Source: an uncultured Clostridia bacterium (lineage in GTDB: Bacteria > Bacillota > Clostridia > TANB77 > CAG-508). From it: 38,236 nucleotides of DNA. Of the stretch, positions 18,091-26,141 are shown one piece after another. Each line of letters begins with the position of its first letter. Position 1 is the stretch's first letter. The stretch lies in assembly GCA_944390295.1 (NCBI GenBank), contig CALXPV010000007.1:1-38236 (forward strand), given 5' to 3'. The position numbers were made by a program, and so were the translations under genes. The notes below the pieces were generated by a model that ran no database searches, had not been told where the DNA came from, and was given only the letters and a program-made list of their open reading frames with translations.

Positions 18091-18834
18091 TTACTCTCTT
18101 TTAAAAATAATATCATCAAAATTTGTTTTTTCTATTTGACCTTTCCCTTCTTCTAATATTTTTCCTTCTGGTAAATTTAGGCTAATTGTTCCCCTATATT
18201 TAATTCCTTTATTAGTTTCTATTACTAGATCAAAACTTAATGTATATTTTAAATTTTCTTCATTTGCATTTCCTTTTGCAAGTAATGTTCCATCATGAAT
18301 TATTTCTTCTTCATTTGATCTAATTTCACAAACATTTTCGTTTACAGATCTAAATACTAAAATACCACCTTGGTTATCTATTTTTAGATTTTCTAAATCT
18401 GAGTCTTCTTCTCCTGCATATGTAACATAATTTTGTACTAAATATTTGTCTTCTTCTGAAATTCTTCCTGCACCATTTGCTCTATATAGTTTTATTTTTT
18501 CGGCACCTTCTGCCTTTTGTATATTAATATTTTCTATGCTTAAATTTTTTATATTCGCATTACCTTTATAGTCTTCGTTTTTATTTATAGATATATATAT
18601 ATCATTATTTTGACTTACACTAAAATTCCATTTTTCATTTCCTGTTGCTTCTATTTCTTTTCCTTCTGCAGTACTAACAATAATCATTTTAGATATTTCG
18701 AAAGGCAAATTACTTTCTCCTTCTACTTGATACCTAAGCATTATTATTCCCGCAATTATTAAAATAATCGCTATTATTGCTATTATCATCCATACATGGA
18801 AAATTTTCTTGTCTTTTAATTCGCTAATCTTCAA
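18091..18834 (-). CDS. Membrane-anchored hypothetical protein between tadA and SRP RNA
   Basis: This protein of about 247 residues has one N-terminal hydrophobic span (residues ~14-33, IIAIIAIILIIAGIIML) and a long soluble part rich in beta-strand-like sequence that should lie outside the membrane. There are no recognised motifs. I chose TTG at 18834 because AGAGGTG lies six bases before it; a GTG at 18843 is in frame but is part of that ribosome site. The gene overlaps the end of tadA by 11 bases, so it is probably translated from the same message. It interrupts the tadA-SRP-dnaX order seen in B. subtilis. Function unknown. Confidence 0.75.
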   Translation of the reverse strand: MKISELKDKKIFHVWMIIAIIAIILIIAGIIMLRYQVEGESNLPFEISKMIIVSTAEGKEIEATGNEKWNFSVSQNNDIYISINKNEDYKGNANIKNLSIENINIQKAEGAEKIKLYRANGAGRISEEDKYLVQNYVTYAGEEDSDLENLKIDNQGGILVFRSVNENVCEIRSNEEEIIHDGTLLAKGNANEENLKYTLSFDLVIETNKGIKYRGTISLNLPEGKILEEGKGQIEKTNFDDIIFKRE

Positions 18835-19309
18835 TATTTGCACCTCTGCTTTTCTTTTTTCTTTCTCTTAGTTCTTGGAAAAATTTTTGCAAGATTTTTT
18901 TACAATCTTCTTTTAATATTCCTCCTTCACATTGTGGTATATGATTAAATTTATATTCTGTCAAATTTACTATAGAACCACAAGCCCCTGCTTTTTCATC
19001 TGGTACTCCAAAATAAACATTTTTAATTCTTGAATTTATTATTGCTCCCATACACATTGGACATGGCTCCATTGTAACATATATATCACAATCTTCTAAT
19101 CTCCATGCATCAAGCTTTTTACTTGCTTTTTCTATAGCTATGATTTCTGCATGCTTTAAAGTGTTTTTTTTGCTTTCTTTTAAATTGTGCCCCCTTGCTA
19201 TAATCTTTTCATCTTTTACAATTATAGCTCCAACTGGTACTTCATCTTTTTGATATGCTTTTTCTGCTTCTTTTAGAGCTTGCAACATAAAGTATTCTTT
19301 AGATTTCAT
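18824..19309 (-). CDS. tadA: tRNA-specific adenosine deaminase TadA
   Basis: TadA converts adenosine 34 of tRNA-Arg(ACG) to inosine, and is essential in most bacteria. This protein has 161 residues. The zinc/catalytic motifs are H53-A-E55 (KHAEIIAIE) and P82-C83-P84-M85-C86 (TMEPCPMCMGAI), as expected for the family. The early ALKEAEKAYQKDEVPVGAII segment is typical. A GGAG site precedes the ATG, 18 bases after the upstream gene. The neighbours match the B. subtilis order yaaJ(tadA)-scr-dnaX-yaaK-recR. A cytosine or guanine deaminase is possible by family but much less likely given the context. Confidence 0.95.
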   Translation of the reverse strand: MKSKEYFMLQALKEAEKAYQKDEVPVGAIIVKDEKIIARGHNLKESKKNTLKHAEIIAIEKASKKLDAWRLEDCDIYVTMEPCPMCMGAIINSRIKNVYFGVPDEKAGACGSIVNLTEYKFNHIPQCEGGILKEDCKKILQKFFQELRERKKKSRGANIED

Positions 19310-19327
19310 AATAAAACTCCATTACTT

Positions 19328-19951
19328 TTATTGTTGAAGTGTTAATGTTACTGTTTGATCATTAAATTGTCCTTGTAATGTATTATTAGCAACTACTGTA
19401 AACACTTCTGTTTTTGTTGATTCATCTGTATACTCTGTATTATCTCCATTATCATAATTATAATATAATCTTGTATATGTTATTTGATTATTTTCATAAA
19501 CATAAGTTCCTCTTGTTTGTTCTGCTGACATTCCATCTGAAGCTTGGTATGTTGCTGTTCCATCTGATTTTAAAGTTAAAATAACTCTACGTGTTTCTGT
19601 AGTTCCTGATGGAGTAGTATAATCTTCTGACCAAGCAAAAGTTCCATCTATATTATTATTTGAAGGAGTTTGAGTTCCACCTTCTGCTGAATTTGTATCA
19701 ACTGAATTTTGATCTTCTGTTTCATTACTAATAGTATTTGTTCCCAAAATATTAGTTAACTGTTCTTGTAGGCTACTTGTTGTATTTGTTAATATATTTA
19801 CTTGTTCTCCTAGAGCATCTGTCTTTTCTTCTAATTCTACTTTATCAACTGCTGACATATATACAAATACTCCCATTACAATCATAATTATAATTACTAC
19901 AATTAAAAATATTACTAAAAGAACTGTTTTTGATTTTTGATTTTCTGGCAT
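19328..19951 (-). CDS. Membrane-anchored hypothetical with coiled coil and beta-rich domain
   Basis: This 207-residue protein starts at the ATG at 19951; an earlier in-frame ATG at 19966 begins just before the AGGAGG that serves this gene. Residues ~8-33 are hydrophobic (VLLVIFLIVVIIIMIVMGVF), residues ~37-70 look like a coiled coil (EKTDALGEQVNILTNTTSS), followed by a Ser/Thr/Asn/Gly-rich linker. Residues ~105-207 form a beta-rich domain (GTFAWSEDYTT, LKSDGTATYQASDG, RGTYVYENNQITYT) that resembles small lipocalin-like domains of secreted proteins. It follows tRNA-Arg closely and is probably cotranscribed with it. Function not recognised. Confidence 0.75.
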   Translation of the reverse strand: MPENQKSKTVLLVIFLIVVIIIMIVMGVFVYMSAVDKVELEEKTDALGEQVNILTNTTSSLQEQLTNILGTNTISNETEDQNSVDTNSAEGGTQTPSNNNIDGTFAWSEDYTTPSGTTETRRVILTLKSDGTATYQASDGMSAEQTRGTYVYENNQITYTRLYYNYDNGDNTEYTDESTKTEVFTVVANNTLQGQFNDQTVTLTLQQ

Positions 19952-19981
19952 TTTATTCCTCCTCATATTTAAATTTAAGTT

Positions 19982-20058
19982 TGGTGCACTTAGCTGGATT
20001 CGAACCAGCGGCCTCTCCCTTAGGAGGGGAGCGCTCTATCCACCTGAGCTATAAATGC
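19982..20058 (-). tRNA. tRNA-Arg (anticodon CCU)
   Basis: The minus strand gives a complete cloverleaf: acceptor GCATTTA / TAAGTGC with one G-T pair, D-arm AGCTCAGGTGGATAGAGC, anticodon arm CTCCC-CTCCTAA-GGGAG (anticodon CCU, C32, A37), and T-arm CTGGTTCGAATCCAG. The 3' CCA is encoded. It lies behind a promoter (20072-20099) and ahead of the hypothetical at 19951, with no terminator between. Confidence 0.97.
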
Positions 20059-20071
20059 ATTTTCCGAAAAT

Positions 20072-20099
20072 ATTATACCATATTTTTTTATAATATCAA
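20072..20099 (-). promoter_or_regulatory. Promoter of tRNA-Arg and probably the downstream cluster
   Basis: On the minus strand TTGATA and a perfect TATAAT are separated by 16 bases, with the tRNA beginning 14 bases later. Confidence 0.7.
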
Positions 20100-20144
20100 A
20101 GTTTTTTGATAAATTCTATTTATTTTGTTATAACCTCCAAACAG

Positions 20145-20173
20145 TTGAATATTTACATTTTTTCTTGTATAAT
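20145..20173 (+). promoter_or_regulatory. Sigma-A promoter of the ttcA-like gene
   Basis: TTGAAT and TATAAT separated by 17 bases, with start expected near 20180 and the ribosome site at 20197-20202. Confidence 0.7.
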
Positions 20174-20207
20174 ATTAATGTTTTAATACAATTTATTGGA
20201 GGTTATT

Positions 20208-20921
20208 ATGCAAAAAATATTAGGTCAAATGAGAAAAGCCGTTGAAGAATTTCATATGATAGAAGAAGGAGATAGAATCGCTGTTGCTTTATCAGGTGGT
20301 AAAGATTCTATAACTTTGTTAATGGCTTTAAAAAATTTACAACGCTTTTATCCAAAAAAATTCGAGTTAATTGCAATTACAGTTAATCCCGGCTTTGAAT
20401 TCTTTGATACTTCTATTTTATACGATATATGCAAAGAAATTGATGTAGAATTAGTTGTTGCAGAAAGTCACATAAAAGAAATTGTTTTTGATATTAGAAA
20501 AGAAAAAAATCCTTGTTCATTATGTGCTAATCTACGTAGAGGTATTTTAAATACTACAGCTATAGAACATAATTGTAATAAAATCGCTTTAGGTCATAAT
20601 GAAGATGATGTTTTAGAAACTTTTCTTATAAATGTTCTTTATACTGGAAACATATCTACATTTGCACCAGTTTCTTATATGGATAGGTCAAAAATGACTT
20701 TAATTAGACCTTTAATTTATGTTTCAGAAAAACAAACTAATAGTTTTATAAAACGAAAAGAAATTACGATAATGCCAAAAGCATGTCCTATGGATGGATT
20801 TTCTAAAAGAGAAGAAATTAAGCAATTGCTATATAATTTAAGTAAGCAAATTCCACATGTTAGAGCAAATATGTATGGTGCTATAAAGAGAAGTAAAATT
20901 AAAGGATGGAATATTTTTTAG
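20208..20921 (+). CDS. ttcA: TtcA-family tRNA 2-thiolation protein (PP-loop ATPase)
   Basis: This 237-residue protein is a PP-loop ATP pyrophosphatase of the TtcA/TtuA family, which adds sulfur to tRNA bases using a [4Fe-4S] cluster. The PP-loop SGGKDS is at residues 29-34. Cluster cysteines are likely C103, C106 (PCSLCANLRRG) and C193 (KACPMDG). The LGHNEDDVLETFLIN motif is typical of TtcA. I chose the ATG at 20208; an in-frame TTG at 20196 lies inside the GGAGG ribosome site. In E. coli TtcA thiolates C32 of some tRNAs, including Arg tRNAs. The exact target here is not proven. It is divergent from tRNA-Arg. Confidence 0.85.
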   Translation: MQKILGQMRKAVEEFHMIEEGDRIAVALSGGKDSITLLMALKNLQRFYPKKFELIAITVNPGFEFFDTSILYDICKEIDVELVVAESHIKEIVFDIRKEKNPCSLCANLRRGILNTTAIEHNCNKIALGHNEDDVLETFLINVLYTGNISTFAPVSYMDRSKMTLIRPLIYVSEKQTNSFIKRKEITIMPKACPMDGFSKREEIKQLLYNLSKQIPHVRANMYGAIKRSKIKGWNIF

Positions 20922-21023
20922 AATTATTGTTTATCTTTATATTGCCTTTTTGCTTATTAGTTCATTAAATTATTCTTAAAGTCCTGTTATACTTAATATA
21001 AATTTTTTAGGAGGGATAACAGA

Positions 21024-21359
21024 ATGGATCTTGATTTAAAAGAAGCAAATAAAGTAATAGGTAAAACTTATAAAGATTTTAGAAAAAGAAAAAATATTAC
21101 TCAAGAGGAAGTTGCAAATAAAGCCGATCTTACCCCAGAATACCTATCAAAATTTGAAAATGGAAAGTATAATGCAAGTATTTATAATATAATTCTACTT
21201 TGTAAAGCAATTAATATAAGCCCTATACAACTTATAAGTTCATTTTTTGATGATACACCAGATACATTAGTAGCATCTATTGCTGACGAGGTTAAAGATA
21301 TGAATGTTTCTGACCAAAAGTTAATATTGGAATTAATTAAAAGATTAAAAAATAAATAA
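21024..21359 (+). CDS. XRE-family transcriptional regulator
   Basis: This 111-residue protein has a single helix-turn-helix of the XRE type at residues ~10-65 (GKTYKDFRKRKNITQEEVA, then LTPEYLSKFENGKYNAS) and a short C-terminal helical part (NVSDQKLILELIKRLK). AGGAGGG precedes the ATG. It follows the ttcA-like gene by about 100 bases and is closed by a strong terminator. It is similar in size and build to the XRE gene at 13465, though clearly a different sequence. There is no phage or toxin gene nearby. Target unknown. Confidence 0.85.
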   Translation: MDLDLKEANKVIGKTYKDFRKRKNITQEEVANKADLTPEYLSKFENGKYNASIYNIILLCKAINISPIQLISSFFDDTPDTLVASIADEVKDMNVSDQKLILELIKRLKNK

Positions 21360-21373
21360 AATTAAATCAATTA

Positions 21374-21405
21374 TAGCCTAATTATATTTTTATATAATTA
21401 GGCTA
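21374..21405. terminator. Bidirectional intrinsic terminator
   Basis: TAGCCTAATTATAT and its perfect complement around a TTTT loop, followed by CTTTTTT on the + strand. It lies between the convergent XRE and phosphohexomutase genes. Confidence 0.85.
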
Positions 21406-21434
21406 CTTTTTTATTTGTTCGGTTAAAATATTTC

Positions 21435-23162
21435 TTATTTTATTCCGGCAAATTCTTTTAAGTCTTCTTTTAATTTGTTTGCTTTCTCTATCGAGTCATC
21501 AATACTTGTTCCTTTTACTCCTATATAGAATTTTATTTTTGGTTCTGTTCCAGAAGGTCTTACACATACCCAAGCATCATCTTCTAAATCATAATATAAT
21601 ACATTTGAGTTTGGTAATCCTGTTGTTGTCTCGTTTTTAGATATCATATCTATAACTTTATCTTCTTTATAATCTCTAAATGCTTTTACTTTGTAATCTC
21701 CTATTTTCTCTGGAAGAAGTTTTCTTAAATTTTCCATTATTTCTTTAATTTGTTTTGCTCCATCAGAACCTTCTAATGTAATAGATAATAGGTCTTCTTT
21801 AAAATATCCATATTTTTCATATATTTTTATCATTTGGTCCCATAAAGTTAATCCTTTATTTTTATAATATGCTGCTGCTTCACACAATGCCATAACAGCT
21901 GCTATTCCATCTTTATCTCTTGCATGTGTTCCTATTAAACATCCATAACTTTCTTCAAATCCAAATAAATATGTATTTTTACCAGTTTCTTCAAATTGTT
22001 TAATTTGTTCTCCTATATATTTAAATCCTGTTAAAACTTCTTTTAATTCAATATTGTAATATTTAGCTATACTATCTGCTAAATTAGATGAAACTATAGT
22101 TTTTATTAATACACCATTTTCTGGAATTTCGTTTCTTTCTTGTTTTTGTGATAATTCATATTCTGCAATTAGTAATCCTGACATATTACCTGTAAAAGGC
22201 ATATATTCTCCTGTTTTTGAATCTTTTGCATATACCCCTAATCTATCTGCATCTGGATCTGTTGCAAGTATTATATCTGCATCTTCTTTTTTAGCTAATT
22301 CTAAAGCTAATTTGAATGCTTTTGGATCTTCTGGATTAGGATAATCTACTGTTGGAAAATTGCCATCTGGTAATTCTTGTTCTTTAACAATATATACATT
22401 TTCAAATCCTAATCTTTTTAATATTGTTCTTACAGGAATATTTCCTGTTCCATGTAGTGGTGTATATACAATTTTCATATCTTTATTTTTTCTTATTATA
22501 TCTGGATTTAATACAAGTTTTTCTAGAGTAGACATATATTTTTCATCTAGTTCTTCTCCAATAATATTGTATAATCCTTTTTCTTTTGCTTCTTCTTCTG
22601 TTATTTTTTTAATCTCTCCATAGTCTTCTATTTTTTTAACTTCATTTATTATATCTTTATCAACTGGTGGAACAATTTGTGCTCCATCTTCCCAGTAAAC
22701 CTTATATCCGTTATATTTTGGTGGATTGTGGCTTGCTGTTATCATTACTCCCGCAATACAGTTTAATTCTCTTACTGCAAAAGATAGCTCTGGAACAGGT
22801 CTTAATGAATCAAATACATATGTTTTTATTCCATTTGCATTTAATATTAATGCTGTTTCTTTGCTAAACTCAGGAGACATATGTCTTGAGTCATATGATA
22901 TAGCAACTCCTCTTTCTTGACCATTCTTAGAAATTATATAATTTGCTAATCCTTGAGTTGCTTTTCCCACAGTATAAATATTCATTCTATTTGTTCCTGC
23001 TCCTATTACTCCTCTTAGTCCTGCAGTTCCAAATTCTAATTCTTTATAAAATCTGTCTTCAATTTCCTTTGGATCTTCTTTAATTTTTAATAATTCTTCT
23101 TTTGTTTTACTATCAAAAGCATCACTTGTACACCATTTTTTATATTCATTTAAATATTCCAT
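21435..23162 (-). CDS. Phosphoglucomutase/phosphomannomutase (alpha-D-phosphohexomutase)
   Basis: This 575-residue alpha-D-phosphohexomutase probably interconverts glucose-6-phosphate and glucose-1-phosphate, as B. subtilis PgcA does. The phosphoserine loop is TASHNPPKYNGYK with S144. The metal-binding loop is D302-x-D304-x-D306 (TDPDADRLG). The sugar-binding GFEESYG motif and the phosphate-binding RPSGTEPKIKFY motif near the C-terminus are present. It is the second gene after a UDP-sugar pyrophosphorylase on the same strand. Together they would convert hexose-6-phosphate to a UDP-sugar for cell-envelope glycans. The ribosome site is TAGGAGG. Substrate preference cannot be told from sequence. 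Confidence 0.93.
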   Translation of the reverse strand: MEYLNEYKKWCTSDAFDSKTKEELLKIKEDPKEIEDRFYKELEFGTAGLRGVIGAGTNRMNIYTVGKATQGLANYIISKNGQERGVAISYDSRHMSPEFSKETALILNANGIKTYVFDSLRPVPELSFAVRELNCIAGVMITASHNPPKYNGYKVYWEDGAQIVPPVDKDIINEVKKIEDYGEIKKITEEEAKEKGLYNIIGEELDEKYMSTLEKLVLNPDIIRKNKDMKIVYTPLHGTGNIPVRTILKRLGFENVYIVKEQELPDGNFPTVDYPNPEDPKAFKLALELAKKEDADIILATDPDADRLGVYAKDSKTGEYMPFTGNMSGLLIAEYELSQKQERNEIPENGVLIKTIVSSNLADSIAKYYNIELKEVLTGFKYIGEQIKQFEETGKNTYLFGFEESYGCLIGTHARDKDGIAAVMALCEAAAYYKNKGLTLWDQMIKIYEKYGYFKEDLLSITLEGSDGAKQIKEIMENLRKLLPEKIGDYKVKAFRDYKEDKVIDMISKNETTTGLPNSNVLYYDLEDDAWVCVRPSGTEPKIKFYIGVKGTSIDDSIEKANKLKEDLKEFAGIK

Positions 23163-23180
23163 ATTTTCCTCCTAAACTGC

Positions 23181-23207
23181 GTAAAAAGGGCATATAGCCC
23201 TTTTTAC
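23181..23207. terminator. Hairpin between the pyrophosphorylase and mutase genes
   Basis: A perfect 11-bp stem GTAAAAAGGGC / GCCCTTTTTAC with an ATATA loop, directly after the pyrophosphorylase stop. It is likely a partial terminator that reduces expression of the mutase gene. Confidence 0.7.
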
Positions 23208-23209
23208 CA

Positions 23210-24457
23210 TTATTTTATATTATAAAATTTCTTGTATAATTCCCTAGATGTTGCTGGGCTATCTACACCTTCTGCATTTTTTACAGGTGCAAACTCTTCT
23301 TCTCTTTTTACTCTTAAGATTGCCATTGATTCCATACTTTCAAATGCATCAAAAATGAATGTTTCATATTTATATGCATTTGGTTTTTCTGCAACTACTA
23401 ATTTTCCATTCTCATCAATATAGTCTGCTTTTTTGTGTGCAGCATGATAAGGTAACTCATTTTCTGCAACTTCATTTATTCTTTTCATATTAAACAAATT
23501 GCAATTTACATTTGATTCACCAAATACTAATTCACCATTTTTATCTCTTAAATTACACATTTCTTGAGATATTTCTGTATATTCTATAACACTTGGTTTC
23601 TTATTTCTTTTACAAAATACTCCAACTCTTTCTTCTGGATTTGCTTTAACAACTGATTTTCCAGCTGCCATACAGTTTTTAGATGCTGTTACACCTAAAA
23701 AGATTGGATCTGCCATGTTAATTAAAGGATTATCTACTGGTCCTATAACTAACCAATCTACATTTCTAGCATTTAAATCTTTTAGTACTCCACTTCTTAC
23801 CATTGATTTAAATACACCACCATGTCCATCTGCTGCTAATTTTACAAATCCTTCTTCATTAACTAAGATTTTTCCATCTTCACTTATCATTGGAATTTCA
23901 CCTTGTATAAAGAATTTAACTTCTTTTTCTGGATATCCAAAATAATTATTCTCTTTAAAGAAACTTACGGTTTCTTCGTTATTTTCATTACTTGTCATTA
24001 TATACCAAGGAATAATTACTCCGTATTTTTTGTTAGCTTCTTTTAGTGGTTTACAAATCAATTCAAATAATGATTCGTGAGTATCTAATCCTATATCATA
24101 TTTTCCTTTTGGTCCTTTAAAACCAAGTCTTGTTCCTTGTCCACCAGCAACTGTTAAAACTGCTAGTTTTTTTGTTTTTATTATGTTTTCACCAACATTT
24201 TTGTAATTATTATATTCTTCTTCTGTTAATTTACTTTCATCAACATAATCTATTGGTTCAATTAAATCATCTTTTGAATTAGTATTTTTATTGTTTTTAG
24301 TATTTTCATACAAAGTATTAATTTGCTTAAAATCAATATCTGAAATTTGGTTAAGTAATTTTTCTTTACCTTCAGTATCTAATTTATCATAGCAAACTAG
24401 TAGTTGTTCTTGATTGTTTTTCTTTAGTATCTCCTTGATTTCTTCGTATTTTTTCAT
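23210..24457 (-). CDS. UTP--sugar-1-phosphate uridylyltransferase (UDPGP/UAP1 type)
   Basis: This 415-residue protein belongs to the UDPGP family, whose members include eukaryotic-type UDP-N-acetylglucosamine pyrophosphorylase and UDP-sugar pyrophosphorylases. The nucleotide-binding signature VAGGQGTRLGFKGPKGKYDI is at ~103-122. Further motifs are PEKEVKFFIQGEIPMI, PDG-like ADGHGGVF and GPVDNPLIN. It is distinct from the shorter bacterial GalU family. It is the first gene of an operon with the phosphohexomutase, with its own promoter (24502-24530). Whether the substrate is glucose-1-phosphate or GlcNAc-1-phosphate is not clear; the mutase favours glucose-1-phosphate, but no proof is visible. 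Confidence 0.88.
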   Translation of the reverse strand: MKKYEEIKEILKKNNQEQLLVCYDKLDTEGKEKLLNQISDIDFKQINTLYENTKNNKNTNSKDDLIEPIDYVDESKLTEEEYNNYKNVGENIIKTKKLAVLTVAGGQGTRLGFKGPKGKYDIGLDTHESLFELICKPLKEANKKYGVIIPWYIMTSNENNEETVSFFKENNYFGYPEKEVKFFIQGEIPMISEDGKILVNEEGFVKLAADGHGGVFKSMVRSGVLKDLNARNVDWLVIGPVDNPLINMADPIFLGVTASKNCMAAGKSVVKANPEERVGVFCKRNKKPSVIEYTEISQEMCNLRDKNGELVFGESNVNCNLFNMKRINEVAENELPYHAAHKKADYIDENGKLVVAEKPNAYKYETFIFDAFESMESMAILRVKREEEFAPVKNAEGVDSPATSRELYKKFYNIK

Positions 24458-24501
24458 AGTTTTGCCTTCCTTATTTTATATTATTATAAATGACATACAT
24501 A

Positions 24502-24530
24502 ATATTATAATATAAAACTTTTTTCGTCAA
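24502..24530 (-). promoter_or_regulatory. Promoter of the pyrophosphorylase-mutase operon
   Basis: On the minus strand TTGACG and TAATAT are separated by 17 bases, 45 bases before the ATG. Confidence 0.6.
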
Positions 24531-24547
24531 CACCTACGGATATTTAT

Positions 24548-25060
24548 TTATGCATTCTTTTTTTTGTATTCTGGAAATATCTCTTCTATCTCGTGTTCTC
24601 CAGATGTATTAAGTATTTTCTTACTTTTATCTAATATATCTGTAATGTTTTTATTAAATTCTACTATTTCATAACAGTTAATTACATTAATCTTGCATTC
24701 ACACTTCTTTAAATATTTATTTATATTTTGATTTACATTATTAATATAATCTTTACTACCATTTATTATTAAATATTTTTCATCATCTTTTTCGCCCTCT
24801 AAAACTTCTTTTATATTTTCATAACTTATATTATTACTATTCTTCCAATTGATACTATTTATTTTTTCTTTTAGCTCCTTTTTTAGATTCAATTTTGAAA
24901 GTAACATTTGTATTACTTTATCAAAATCTTTTTCGAAAAACGTATAAAATTTTCCGCTTCCATTTATCTTTTTTTCGATATATGGAAGTAACATTGTGAT
25001 TAAGTGAATATCATTTACGTAAAAGCTACACATCCTTTTTAAATTATTCTTATTATACAT
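24548..25060 (-). CDS. Hypothetical protein divergent from spoIIR
   Basis: This 170-residue, mostly charged and apparently soluble protein is not recognised. It has no membrane segment and no clear signal. The N-terminal part contains YVNDIHLITMLLPYIEKK, the middle alternates Lys/Asn-rich helices, and five cysteines are scattered (C11, then CECK and NC in the C-terminal half). A GGAGGG site precedes the ATG. It is divergent from spoIIR across about 200 bases. The arrangement suggests a possible sporulation link, but nothing in the sequence confirms it. Confidence 0.7.
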   Translation of the reverse strand: MYNKNNLKRMCSFYVNDIHLITMLLPYIEKKINGSGKFYTFFEKDFDKVIQMLLSKLNLKKELKEKINSINWKNSNNISYENIKEVLEGEKDDEKYLIINGSKDYINNVNQNINKYLKKCECKINVINCYEIVEFNKNITDILDKSKKILNTSGEHEIEEIFPEYKKKNA

Positions 25061-25173
25061 AGTATCCCTCCATTTATTGGCTACTTACAAATTTTACCAT
25101 TCGCATTTTCGAATGTCAATATTTTCCATTTTGTTTTCTTCTAAATCCATCGACAAATAATTTATTTTCTTCT

Positions 25174-25201
25174 GTATATAAATATTTTTTTCGTACATAA
25201 T
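25174..25201 (+). promoter_or_regulatory. Possible sigma-F promoter of spoIIR
   Basis: GTATA at 25174-25178 and GTACATAAT at 25193-25201 are separated by 14 bases. This matches the sigma-F pattern GYATA-N14-16-GGnnAnAnT except for one G in the -10. B. subtilis spoIIR is a sigma-F gene, which supports the call. Confidence 0.5.
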
Positions 25202-25261
25202 CTTATTATATTTTCATTAGTTATTTTATTAAACTATTCATATGCTTAAATGGAGGTTTTT

Positions 25262-25906
25262 ATGAAAAAGAAATTTATTTTTATATCTTTATTAATATTT
25301 CTGTTTACATTACTTATATTTTTTTCATCACTTAGTTATGCGCAAATTGTTTCTTGCGATTTATCCAATTCTATCTTTAGGCTTCATATTATCGCAAATA
25401 GTGATTCCAAAGAAGATCAAGAATTAAAATTAAAAGTTAGAGATAAAATCGTAGAATATATGAATACTATTATTCCAAAAGATTCTGATAAAAACTCTGT
25501 TGTTTCGATAGCACAAAACCATCTTGATGATTTTAAAAAAATCGCAATAGAAACAATTAAAGAAAATGGATATGATTATCCTGTTAATGTAAATATAGGT
25601 AATTATTATTTTCCTACTAAATCTTACGGTGACATTTCTTTTCCTGCAGGTAATTATGATGGGCTAAAAATAGAAATTGGAAGTTCTGCTGGACAAAATT
25701 GGTGGTGTGTTCTATTTCCCCCTCTTTGTTTTGTAACACCTACTAATGGTATTGTCCCAGAAGAATCTAAAAACAATCTGAAAGAAAATATAAATTCTGA
25801 AGAGTATGAATTGATTAATTCAAGTAACTCTAGTATCTCTAGTGTTTCTAAAGACAATTCAATAAAATTAAAATTTAAATTAGTAGAATTATTTAATAAA
25901 CAATAA
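25262..25906 (+). CDS. spoIIR: Stage II sporulation protein R
   Basis: SpoIIR is made in the forespore and secreted into the space between the membranes, where it triggers SpoIIGA to process pro-sigma-E in the mother cell. The protein has 214 residues from the ATG at 25262; an ATG at 25250 lies inside the GGAGG ribosome site and is rejected. Residues 1-~27 form a signal peptide (IFLFTLLIFFSSLSYA). The family motifs RLHIIANSDSKEDQELKLKVR and NWWCVLFPPLCF (~142-153) are intact. It is a single-gene unit closed by hairpins at 25915-25941 and 25980-25997. Identity is secure. Confidence 0.95.
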   Translation: MKKKFIFISLLIFLFTLLIFFSSLSYAQIVSCDLSNSIFRLHIIANSDSKEDQELKLKVRDKIVEYMNTIIPKDSDKNSVVSIAQNHLDDFKKIAIETIKENGYDYPVNVNIGNYYFPTKSYGDISFPAGNYDGLKIEIGSSAGQNWWCVLFPPLCFVTPTNGIVPEESKNNLKENINSEEYELINSSNSSISSVSKDNSIKLKFKLVELFNKQ

Positions 25907-25979
25907 CTCTTAAAAACTATATTTTCTTTGTAAATATAGTTGTCAATATTCTTCTTTTATGTTATATTCAATTAGGTAT

Positions 25980-25997
25980 AGAGTGATAAATCACTCT
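25980..25997 (+). terminator. Intrinsic terminator or 5' hairpin between spoIIR and murA
   Basis: AGAGTGAT-AA-ATCACTCT followed by T7, a short but clear terminator. A promoter-like TTGTCA-N17-TATATT (25940-25968) lies directly before it, so a transcript from there would begin at about the first base of the hairpin. It may end spoIIR, or form the very 5' end of the murA message. Confidence 0.75.
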
Positions 25998-26007
25998 TTT
26001 TTTCATG

Positions 26008-26084
26008 TACAGGATTTAATCTAGTAATATTCTTTTACTTGATTAATAGTGTAATTACTAGTTTTCCTGTATTTATACAGTTTT
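26008..26084 (+). promoter_or_regulatory. Structured leader of murA with two mutually exclusive stems
   Basis: TACAGGA (26008-26014) pairs with TCCTGTA (26065-26071) and the nested CTAGTAAT (26021-26028) pairs with ATTACTAG (26054-26061). The same TCCTGTA region can instead form CTGTAT-TT-ATACAG (26067-26080) followed by TTTT, a weak terminator. This is the layout of an attenuator. No riboswitch class is recognised. Confidence 0.4.
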
Positions 26085-26141
26085 AAATAAGTCTTAAATT
26101 TCAAAATAAATATACATATTATTATATTGGAGGTAATCAAT

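Noticed and set aside
20196-20207. Upstream TTG start of the ttcA-like gene
   Set aside because: It lies inside the GGAGG ribosome site. The ATG at 20208 is placed correctly. The same reasoning rejects starts at 25250, 26127 and 30331.
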